In this document: positions 21,020-30,726 of the stretch, piece after piece | Numbering within the stretch: position 1 is the stretch's first letter | Layout: every line of letters starts with the position of its first letter | Origin: Pleurotus ostreatus/Saccharomyces cerevisiae fusant | Taxonomy: Eukaryota > Opisthokonta | Length of the DNA: 41,451 nt | Assembly (NCBI GenBank): GCA_024196135.1 | Contig: JAMQCK010000192.1 | Span: 1 to 41,451, forward strand | Direction: 5' to 3' | Notes under the pieces: generated by a model | What the model saw: only the letters and a program-made list of their open reading frames with translations | Told to the model about the DNA's origin: nothing | The model's database searches: none | Made by a program: the position numbers and the translations under genes

Positions 21020-23177
21020 CTACACTTCCACATCCACGTTCCTATTCAGGTATGGCTTAAACTTGAACGAAGACTGTGCATCGGTCCCCCCATCCATCAC
21101 CATCGCCATCCGCTCCGCCAGACGTGACGCCCACGGCTTGTACGCAGGGCCAAGCACGCGTTCTTTGCGAAGAACGGTCAGGATTCGGTGGTACATGGCC
21201 TGCAAGACTGGTCCGCCTACTCCCTGAGCGACTGCATAGGCACTTTTTACCTGTCCTGCGGAGTACGCCATTCGCGCGACAGTCACTAGCCACTGCTGAC
21301 GAGCCTCCGGGCTCATCCCCTCGGTGTAGACCATCCAGTCGGCGGGAAACTCGGTAAGACGGCGTGCAGCGGCTGCGGCGCATGTGTCGCCGTTTGGATC
21401 GATGACGAAGGGTAGAGGGTTGCCGGGGTTAAGGAATGACTGCCCGTGTTCTTGAGCGTACTTTAGCCAGTACTCTTGCACAAAGTTGTTGAGGGTGGGG
21501 ACGTGCCACATAGACACATCGGTGTCACTGGTGAGGGTGGATGAAAGGGCCGATGAGCTGTACGTCCAGATTTCCATAAACGCCTCGAGGGCGTCGATGT
21601 GCTCGTCGCGGTCGGATAGGCTGTTAAACTCCTCCTCGGCCTTATGCAACCAATGCCCCATGGCGCGCACCAATGACGGTTTAAGCCCGTGGCTCGCCAT
21701 GAGGACCATATCTGCGATCTGTACTAGCGTGAGCGACGGGCGGGAAGCAGCGGCCTAAACTTACCTGCAACGCCAGCGCCGATGCCGTCCTTCTATACTT
21801 GCTGATATCCGACGTATCGCGGCGAACGGGGCGCTTTCCTGCGCGGCGAACGACCATCTGGAAGATGTATTCCTCCAGGACTGCCACGGGGGACGTCGCG
21901 CTTGGCGGGATCACTTCCACTTCTGCGTGACGGAAGTACGACCAGTACAGGTCGCCGGCAGGGACGATATTGGCAACCATCTGCGCAACAATACAGAGCT
22001 GGGTCAGCAATGTGGCACGGTACTGAAGCGCATCTGCACGTGTATGCAGTGCCGCGGTGAAGATAGAGGAAGGAGTACTTACACATCGAAGGGCACGCTC
22101 CGCTGGCCGAAGATACACTGAGGAGAACAGGGACAGGACCCGCGAAAGCACCTGTGGCGACATCCATGGGATGCGATAGTCGGCCAGGATGGGGATTGCA
22201 CGTCTATTCTCACCATCGGGGAACACAAAATGAGAGAGCAAGTTGACCAATGTCTCCGGCCGAGCGAAGAAGTGGCGATATGCGGCCACGGATTCCGTAC
22301 CGTGCGTGCCCTCGTATGCGGCAAGGATTTCTGGAAGGCCGTCTAAAAGACCGCACCAATACTCCGCCGCCTCTTTGTCGTATTCGTGCGGGCGCTGTTT
22401 CCACAGATCGGTGACCATTCCTTTCTCGAGCGCGGCGTCAAACCGGTCTAGAAAGGCATCCGACTGCGCAGCTTGCGCTGCGGCGTCTATCAGCGAAAAT
22501 AGGATATTTTCGGCCTCGGTAAGCGCTACGTCGTGCAGCCGGTCGGTGCTGACGCGCGCATGAAGCGTCAGCCGAAGGAGAGGATCTGTTGCGGGCCTGT
22601 CGTGATAGGCGCGCTCCGGTGTACTAGTCCCTGGACCGAACGATAACGCCCAAAGGAGGGCCATCTTGCTCGTATTGATGAGTGACGCAAGAAGCTGCCG
22701 TCGACGTGGTCATCATCACGCATGAGAAGCAATAGCGGCGCACGCACCGGCCCCCAATGCTCAAACGCACGCCTCCAGTCCTTTGCGCAGTCGAAGTATT
22801 CCCTGGCCTTCTTTTTCTGAAAGGACGGCCTCGCGCAGATGTCGCGCACAATGCCCCTCGCTTCGGGAAGTTTGTGAAGCAGAGCACGACATTGGTCTGA
22901 GCAGTCCTGCGCGGCAATTGTTGCATGCAGATCCGCGGGCAATATGTTAGGTCCTTCCTGCCACAGAGCTTGTCCAACGCCAAAGAGATCCGTAGATGGA
23001 TGCACGGCGCCTTCTTCCGACTTTGACCACATGAGATGGAGGAGACAATGCAACAGCCTGATAGGTGCTCACCGCTCCTTCTGAGTCCTCCTCTGGCGCG
23101 GGCTGACTCTCGACATCCGAGGAGTCAGGACCATCTTGATCGATGTCATCCTTGTTGATGGTTATGTGGGTCGACAT
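21020..23177 (-). CDS. Large helical protein, unknown family, short paralog (gene G)
   Basis: Model: exons 23073-23177, 22748-23020, 22083-22694, 21765-22022 and 21020-21718; introns 52, 53, 60, 46 nt; all junctions in phase 0; 648 codons. A short acidic N-terminus (MSTHITINKDDIDQDGPDSS) precedes an all-helical body with no transmembrane segment or recognised catalytic motif. Blocks shared with gene H include LPEARGIVRDI / LPVIRRILSQI, GLLDGLPEIL / AAFDALPRIF, IPWMSPQVLSRVLSLF / LPWMAPSPIEATLSVF and VPAGDLYW / TPAGHLYC. Splice junctions fall at matching places. Compared with H, G lacks roughly 250 N-terminal residues and has a different C-terminus (LVTVARMAYSAGQVKSAYAV). I do not recognise the family; helical-repeat scaffolding is a guess. 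Confidence 0.8.
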
Positions 23178-23576
23178 TGCTTTTATAGCTGTGAAGCTTC
23201 GGCTGTAAGTAACGGTCGTCCAAGCAACACTCCTCGTCCCCTAGCACGTACAGGACTTGTCCAGCGCCTGTATGATGGCGGGCTGCAGCAGCACAAGGAG
23301 GGTCTCGACTTGCAAGCAGCGCCCGTGACCCGCTCGGCCCGGCTATCCGACGGCATGCATATGTGGCGCCTGGTCTCGGACCATGTTCTCTTGCGCCCGC
23401 GGGCTGACGTTGGCACGGTCTACATAGCTGAAGGTACGAATTCAATTACGACATATGTGAAGGCATACGGGGACACAAAGGAGCACGGAAAACAGGGACA
23501 AATGAGAATGGCGTGTCTACGTCTACGACAGCCCATCCACTCGACGGTCTCGCACCCCTCGGATGGCAGCGGCGGA
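23178..23576. other. Intergenic spacer, genes G and H
   Basis: About 400 bp with no supported gene. The plus-strand sequence GCTTTTATAGC at 23180-23190 gives a TATAAAAG-like motif on the minus strand, just upstream of the gene G start codon. Confidence 0.35.
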
Positions 23577-26500
23577 CTACTGGCGTGTGCGGCGCTTTGC
23601 TGGAACCACCGATGTCGCGCTTCCTGCCGCTTTGGACGAGCCCGTCCGCTGGCGCTTCTTGGGCGGTCCGCCGTCGAGGTCTTTGCGCGATGCCAGAGGA
23701 TGGTCGGTCCGGTATTGCTCCTCGTCAAGGCATTGCTGCAGGCGCTGTCGCTCAGCGTGCATTTCCTCCGCTGTGACGATCCGGACGTGGTTGGGCAGCG
23801 CGTCTCTGCTGTTCACAATGTCCTCCACATCGTCGAGGTTTGGCGCGAGGAGATACGCTATATCGCGCGACACGGCCTGCCGAAATATGAGCATTGCGAG
23901 CTCGAAAGCGCAAGATCGTCACCTTATGAAGGTTGCGCATAGCGTTGGCCACACCCTCAGACACTCCGCCCGATACGCCGCCGGCGCCCTTCGTTAGATG
24001 GTCCGGGAGGAACTTGTAGGTCTTCGTCGTTGACTGTTTGACAAGATCAATGGCCCACGCGTCCGCGCTACTCAGCCGGCGCGTCATCTCGTCCGCCCGC
24101 CATCGGTCACCGGCGGACTCGCCACCTGCCTGAAGCCCCTGCAGCAGCCCAAGAACGTCGGGACCGTCGGATGCCGCGTCCACATCCACATCCATGGGGT
24201 CCTCCGTCAACCTGTCGCTGCCACTTGGCGAGGCGTGGCGCTGCGACGAAATGGGCCCTTCCGGCGATGGACTCTGCGTCCGCGGGGGCGCCTCCGGGTC
24301 CTGCGAAGGCTGCTCGAGAGAATCGGGCGCGCGGGATGGACTGCCTTCGACAGGACCGGAGGCAGCGGGCTGCTGGCTCCCTCCGGATGCAACGTCGTCG
24401 GCGGCTTGCTGCGTGCCCCTCCTGGCGGGAAGAAACTGCGTGGTCCAATGTGGGGTGGTGGACTTGAGCACGCGCTGGACGGACCGTACGACCTCGGCAT
24501 ATACCGCGCTCAGCTCAGCATGACGGTGGACCATGGCGAGCATCTCGCCGGTGGTCTCTGCGGCAGTGAGTGTAATCCTCGCTACCCCTCCCAAGAACCT
24601 GGCGTGCGCATTGACCACGGACGCAAGTGCCCAGTCCAAGGCGAAGTGAGAAAGCAGGCGGCTTGTCCGTGCGAACACTTCCTCGTCCGCTGGCTCTAGG
24701 GATGAAATCGGACGCGCCGATTCGAAATGAGACATTGTCGACGGCTGCGTGACGCGTGCCCTGTAGTCCGCAAGAACTGCAGGGGTGACATCCGCGAGGG
24801 CGCGCAGGGATGGGCGTCTTGGACAGCAAGCAGCGGCACGCGAGCGCCACACCGTCATGAGCGCGTGGATATGGTCGGGCACACGCCCGCGCGACGGAAT
24901 GGCGTGGCGAGCGCTGTCCAGGTGTTTCTTCACACATTCTATGGCTGCCAAGGATATCTGGTCACCGATGCGAAGAACAGAGTCAACGATCTGGACGCAG
25001 TTAGCTTGGAAGGCGACCGACGGCATAGCGGGCAGGCAGACCTTGTGGGCAAAGCTTTGCGCGATAAGCGCCGCTTCACGTATCTTCTCGCTGTCGCGGA
25101 CTGGATCCTGAAGATGGTCACGCCGGCAGATCATCTCTTGAACGTATGAGATTATAAGATCTATTGGGGAACGCCGGTACTGATCGACCGCCGGTAGATT
25201 GGGCCGCTGGTAGCCGGTGCAGTACAGGTGTCCGGCCGGCGTGATAATGGCGAGGACCTAGCAATCGTCAGCATTGTCCAACGCCGGTGATAGTGAGTCG
25301 GGCCGGATGGGGTCAAACGTGCAGTGGGGTCAGAAGGAATCCAGTGCAGGCAACGCGATACGTTGCGCACGCGACTGGCGGTGTCGCCGCGATGGCCCGT
25401 GGAGTACTAACGCAGGCACGGAAGGCGTCTGGGACGGTGTACCGGAGCTGAGAGTGCGCATATCGGACGTACCAGGAGCATCAACGTGTGGTGCTTGACA
25501 CCAAGGCTATTGAAGACAGAAAGGGTGGCTTCGATGGGAGAAGGCGCCATCCACGGCAAGGTATACCGGAATGCAGCTGGCCTCTTGATGTCTGGGGCAT
25601 AGACGATGGATGAAAGCGCCGCGACGACGACCTTGGGCTTTTTGAGGAGGCCTGCGTGTGTGCCAACCTTTTTAGGAGAGCCAAACGTAGAGAATATCCT
25701 GGGCAACGCGTCGAACGCTGCTTCCCACAGCTCCCAGAACGCGGTCTCATAGTGCTCTTCCTCCTGCACAAAGCCGCTGATGAGCTGACGTCGCAGGCGG
25801 GAGGTCAGAAGGTCGGTGTGCTTGGGTTGCCAGACCGTCTCTATGGCCATATCGATCAGGGACATCATGGCGAAGTCGTCTCGCGACAGCACCACGGACG
25901 GCAGATTGTGGAGAGGAACGCCGTACGCAAGCAGGCGGTCCAGGCAGGGCACGGCAGCGGGGCTGTCCCGGCTGACCCGCGCGGCCGTAGGATTGTTCCT
26001 GGCGAACGCCACAACCCAGAGCCACATCATGGTCGTCCAGTCGAACGGCGCTGCGAGGTGCTATATAGCCACTGTCAGTACAGCCCACGCGACATGTGTG
26101 ACCGTGCTCGTACATGGTCATAGAATCCTAGATTCTCCCATGCCTCCGGCACAAAGACCTCCTCCACGCTGTCTTCGGTGCAGAACGCCGTCCTGAATAC
26201 GATCTGCGACAGGATACGCCGAATGACGGGGAGGTTGCACATGATCTCCTTGACCGACTGTGGGGCTTTGCTGGTCGAGGCGACCGCCACCGCCGCGGCG
26301 AGATTAGCACCCTCGGCCGCGCTGCGGATGGTCGTGGCGAGTACCCGAGCGGGTGAATCGGGCGTTGGCTGAACAGCGGCGTTGGATCGCAAGTGCTGTA
26401 ATATCAGGGAGTAGTCGGGAGACTCCCTGAGACGGTCTACAAGGACGTGTCAGTCTGCCCGCCCGGTAGGTGCCGCGTATGGCCTCACCTAGAAAGAAGA

Positions 26501-27558
26501 CCCTAGCGATGAACACGCCATTGCGCTCCGAAGCTTCGACGAGTTCCGGGGCGTCCTCCGCGCGCAGCTCAACACCCGCATCCCGCCCGATCTGGGATAA
26601 AAACGCAAATCGGACGACGTAGCGGCGGTTCCAACCAGCAACAAGATAGACTTTGACGTCGACACTGCCGGTGGTTAGGCGGAAGATCGGCGGCACTCCT
26701 CGTGCGCTCTGAGAGAGGCAGGCAGGGTCGACGTCGGCCTCGTTGACCAGAAGGGTCACCGCATGCTCGCGCACGGTCGTCGTAAACACCCCCGCGTTCC
26801 AGAGACCAAAGACGAGTTTTGCTGACTGCTCGGTAACACGACGCTGCAGCGCATCATCCAGCCGAGTGATGATGCCGCCTTCTGGGTGAAGCACGCAGTT
26901 GAGCATAGTGAATCCCGCGAACGCGGCGTCCAGGTCTGCCAAGTACTGGGGTATGCGTTCCTGCGCGCGGCCAATCAGCTCAAGGCCGACGCAGACGGCA
27001 GGGATGCGCCTACCTTGGCTGCAGATATATCCATCTGCGTGCGTGACGGCTGGGTAGGATCATCCAGCGATAGCCCTCCTCCCAACTGTCCAACAATGAG
27101 ATAGAATGCGACGCAGATATTAGTCGACATACCTCCGGCAACGAGAGCGCCTCTGTCCCGATTTCCACGCCGTCGCCAACGGAGCCCGAGACGTCACCCG
27201 CCGGCGCTTGCGTCTCAGAGAGTGCCGCACTTCCACCGGCGGCAAGGGTGCGCGGCGGCTCCGTCGGCTCCACTGGGCGCTCGACGTCCATGGGCTCTTC
27301 ATGAAGATGTCAGCCCTTCTTGTGCAGACCACGCAAGGAGCATACCTGGAACATCGCCCTCACTGCTGCTTTCCTGGCGTGGTGATCTGGAGGCTGCCCC
27401 GGGAGACGCTGGGCTGCCGGAGGACCGGCCATCCCGCACGCTACGAGCAGGGGACGACGGCTGTGCATGTAAATCCCTGCCGGAGGCGCGCTGGGAGAGC
27501 TGACAGAAAGCGCATGAGGACATCGATGAGCCTCGTTGCACTAGACGGCCTACGCACC
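23577..27558 (-). CDS. Large helical protein, unknown family, long paralog (gene H)
   Basis: Exons followed in frame from the 5' side: 27491 upward (uncertain), 27346-27490, 27133-27296, 27014-27085, 26489-26945, 26114-26436, 25473-26060, 23923-25257, 23577-23876. Most introns are 46-68 nt, but 25258-25472 is 215 nt and may hide a small exon. The true start was not located; splicing suggests 5' exons beyond 27558. Order: disordered acidic N-terminus with PMDVERPVEP; a beta-rich domain (about 26489-26945, AFAGFTMLNCVLHPEGG and VDVKVYLVAGWNRRYVVRF) absent from G; the helical body shared with G; a Ser/Pro-rich linker with MDVDVDAASDG; a helical segment; and a basic tail (PPKKRQRTG) resembling a nuclear signal. 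At least about 1100 residues. Family not recognised. Confidence 0.7.
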
Positions 27559-27833
27559 TGTACCCTTTCAAGTGCAGCGCGCAAAGCGTAGGGCGAGACA
27601 GCCGACCCGGAAGTTGCGCGCACCGCCGTCGCCACTTTCTGGGAGCCTGATGAGCGGCCGGGCCAGGACAAAGAAAGTGGCGTTATTCTATACGCACCTT
27701 CGGCATTGCGCCGCGTGCGGGAAGCGATGTCTGTCGCTGTGGATGAGCTTAGCAACGAACGCTCAGCAGACTGGATGACTGGAACACGGGCTAACCTCAC
27801 GAGGTTGTGCGCCTTGTCCGGGCCTAGTCGGAT

Positions 27834-28504
27834 TTATGCGACTCTGGGATAGGAATGTAAGAGCGAAGGGTCAACGATGCCAGGAGGTACTTGCTTCAGC
27901 GGTAGTCGTGTTGCTTGACGTCTGCGAATCCCCAGAGCCAGATTGGCGTGGACGGCCTGAAAGGTACGCTGTCTATGGGCACCAACGAATGCATGGACTG
28001 TCGTCATACCTTGCGCGACGTCTCCAGCGCCATTATTTTGAATCTCCGTTTGCCCTGCGCCGCCAGGCCCACGGAAAGAATCATCGCCTCTACCGCCTTC
28101 ATGAAGCGGCCGAGGATGCAACTCTCCGCCAGCAGCCTGCTTCAGTAGCTGGAGCGACCGGAGAAGCAATGAATGTCAGATAATGGCTGTTGCACAGTCG
28201 CACTGACGCACCCTGAGCCTTTGCGCCTTGCGCAAGGCAGCGGGTATGGCAGGCGACGCGGCAGACGCCGGGTGCGCTGCTGTGGTGGCCTTGTGGGGAC
28301 GGATGAGCGCTTGCGCTTAGCGGAGACAACAGACTCTTCGGTACCTTCTGCGCCACGTTCTGCATGGGAAGCGATGTCTGTTCCTGTGGTGGCCTCAGTG
28401 ACTGACGCACAACGGATCGGAATAGTTGGTGACCTCGCGGAGATGTTCCCCTGTCCCTTTCGCGGCCTGACGTCCGCGCCGCTAAAAAGTACGCATCGAG
28501 GCAT
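27834..28504 (-). CDS. Uncertain exons, possibly 3' part of gene I
   Basis: Protein-like minus-strand exons. One has a basic Arg/Lys-rich stretch (VVSAKRKRSSVPTRPPQQRT). Another is helical (FMKAVEAMILSVGLAAQG ... KIMALETSRK) and donates at GTATGA near 28009. The last one (AVHANLALGIRRRQATR) ends at TAA 27834-27836. They could be the 3' end of gene I or a separate small gene. A 16-bp block (GGGAAGCGATGTCTGT) and surrounding exon recur at 27719, on the gene H side, implying a local exon duplication. No family recognised. Confidence 0.35.
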
Positions 28505-28519
28505 TAATGCGACGAAGAT

Positions 28520-29392
28520 TCAGCCGTACGCAAATCCACTTGCTTTGGGGTCACTTGGTTCGCCAATCATTTGCGCGTCCTTGAGGATCGGTTGTTCAGG
28601 ACGGTCGTCGTCGCTCTCGGAGCCCTCGGCCGACTGCATGAAGACCGTCAGCCGACGGGCGTACCTGCGCGGGAGAAACGGCATACCGGTGTCACTGCGC
28701 GCTTCTTGCCCTTCCGTCGGGCCCGGGCTTCCCGTTGCTCGGCCTGCAACGAACAATGGGAAATAAGCGCATGGGGAGAGGAAACAAGGTGGATCCACTT
28801 GCGTCATCTTCGTCGCCTTGTTCATCTTCTTCTTCTTCTCGTCCTTGTGATCCATCTCCGCCTTGCATGCCCTACACGATACTTAGACTTTCGGTCGGGC
28901 AAGAGCAATGTTCAGAGCAGCGCACCTGGAGCAGTGATCCGTCGTCTGACTGAGTTGGGGTGCGCCCCGCGGCGATAGCCTGACAGGATATGATTCATGT
29001 ATTGCGGCCCAGATGTCAAAGCACTCACCACCTTCATTTGCGCCACGGTGCGCTGCGTCGCGGGCGGCTTCCGGCCCTTCAACAAGGCCCTGTAGGCCTC
29101 TGGCACACCAGCACTGCTGATGCGCTCCTCCTCCTCCTCCTCCTCCTCCTCCTCCTCCTCCTCCTCCTCTGCCTCACCGTCGCCAAGAGGACGCAAGGGG
29201 TCTCTCGAGCGTGCCATGTGCTGCGAAAGGCTTTGCCAGTTTTCGATCGGGTCGCTGCTCTTGGGAGTTGTCGGTGCGCTCTCGATGTCGCTGGATTGTG
29301 CAGGCAATGTCACCGCTTCAGCGGCGTTAATGGTGCGGGGTTCAAGCTTTCGGTACTGCAGCGGCCTAGGCTGCTTGCGCATCTCTGCGAGG
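28520..29392 (-). CDS. Acidic/basic protein with degenerate zinc-knot frame (gene I)
   Basis: ATG 29392 (MRKQPRPLQYRKLEPR), just after a CTGAC...CAG acceptor-like sequence, so an upstream exon is possible. Exon 1 (to about 29029) includes a run of 15 Glu encoded by (GAG)n. Intron to 28980; exon 28926-28979; intron 28872-28925; then two overlapping frames are both open. One is acidic (GREEEEDEQGDEDDA) and fits the upstream phase. The other is basic (HKDEKKKKMNKATKMTQ, then EQREARARRKGKKRA) and is preceded across 28880-28935 by CSRC ... SCRACK, a degenerate Zn2Cys6-like pattern containing an in-frame TAA. Both reach SAEGSESDDDRPEQP. The gene may be decaying. Model uncertain. Confidence 0.45.
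29125..29169. repeat. (CTC)15 microsatellite coding a poly-Glu run
   Basis: Fifteen uninterrupted CTC units on the plus strand read as GAG on the minus strand and encode a glutamate run in gene I. Such tracts are prone to length change; changes by whole units keep the frame. Confidence 0.9.
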
Positions 29393-29668
29393 ATGGTCAG
29401 CTGGATCAAGGGGGACCTGACAGAAACTAACACGCGCTGCGATGTACCGACGAAGGCGCAACACAAATAGCAGTGGGGGTGGCGTATGTGAATGCTCTGA
29501 GGTGACAGATAGCTACTGCAGCTATAAGAGAAGGACAGGACGGCGTCGAGGAAAACGAGCGCACGTGTTGCGCAAAAGCATACACATGTTGGGCCGGCCT
29601 CCGCCGACCTGATGGGCCGGGTCCGCCTTGCGCTTACCACGTGCTGTCCGACTTTGCCTCCTGCACTG
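29393..29668. promoter_or_regulatory. Divergent promoter interval, genes I and P
   Basis: This 276-bp interval separates the telomere-facing minus-strand block from the plus-strand P-TLH block, so it probably drives both directions. No clear TATA pair was identified; the assignment rests on gene orientation only. If gene I has an upstream exon the interval is shorter. Confidence 0.4.
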
Positions 29669-30489
29669 ATGGGCGACACCGACGAATACGACCGCGCGAA
29701 GGCGACCGCCATAACTTTTGTACGCGGTGGGCGCGACCTGCAAACGGCCCTCTTGAAGGACTTTGCGCTGGACCTTGTCCTTGTCATCACGGGCCATGAT
29801 GCAAGAGACGCCCAGCTACGTCTGGACACGATCGCAGCGGTCAAGAGGCTTGCTGGCGTCAGGGATCATCCCGAACAACCGCCGGGCAGGGGAGCAGAGG
29901 GAGGGGAACCGCTGATGGCAGCGGATATCGCCGCGGGTGTCGCTGGCAACCGAGGGCGCGCCGCCGCTGCTGCGGGGTCCGGATCGAAGACGGTGCGTGA
30001 CCAGAGCCTTCTGGGGGCTGCACTTGAGGCTGACTGTGCGTTCATCAGGAGCCAATTCCTGTATCGTCCGACCACGAGGACAGCGATGATGCTGCCAGCG
30101 CGCCCGACGATGCACGCGCTGAGGTTGCGGCACACGATGGCCAGCTTGATGTCCATGCGCCTGAAGTAGCACAACTCTTGCGAGATGTCGCCCGCGACGC
30201 CCGACAGGCGCGTGACATGGCCCGAGACACTCACACGCTCGTGCATACTCTGCTTCGGATCGTGCGCTCTGACAATGCCGGCGGAAGTGCGCTCGCGCTG
30301 CGGCTCCCTCGTGGCCGTCGCACGGCGTCCTCAACGCCGTCCCCCTCCACTGGAGGGGTGTCTAGAGGCTCTACAGCTCCGATTCTCTCGCGGCAAGCGT
30401 CCGGAGAGGCCATTCCCAAGCGCCCGCGCACGGAAATGGACGTGGATGTCCAGGCGGCCATAGAGGCGTCGCGCATGGATGATGACTAG
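29669..30489 (+). CDS. Small coiled-coil protein upstream of the TLH helicase (gene P)
   Basis: Model: exons 29669-29992 and 30049-30489, one 56-nt intron (GTGCGT ... GCTGAC ... CAG); 254 codons. An in-frame start further upstream is possible. Residues 1-70 are helical (MGDTDEYDRAKATAITF ... LALDLVLV-like segment), resembling in layout the N-terminal domains of genes A and B. An acidic linker (SSDHEDSDDAASAPDDARAE) leads to a long amphipathic helix with a repeated DVARDARQARDMARD pattern, a likely coiled coil. A Ser/Thr-rich tail with RPRTEMDVDVQAAIEAS follows. No cysteine knot. It ends 237 bp before the helicase start on the same strand. Function unknown. Confidence 0.75.
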
Positions 30490-30726
30490 AAGTAGGGTAG
30501 TGACCTGTGGGGATTGTAGGACATAGCATTTCCCGTATCATTACTTTACAATATTCATGCTCAGGCTTGTTCGTCTCATTGGGGTTCGGAAGAAAAAAAA
30601 AAGTGCGACGCCTGGGAAACACGAGTATATGCACGTGGAAGCCAGGCTGGGCCGAGTCTTTGCAGGTGCCCTCTTGCTTCCCGCCTCCTCGCCGGCTTGC
30701 TGAACTCACCACTTTGATTTTCTGTG

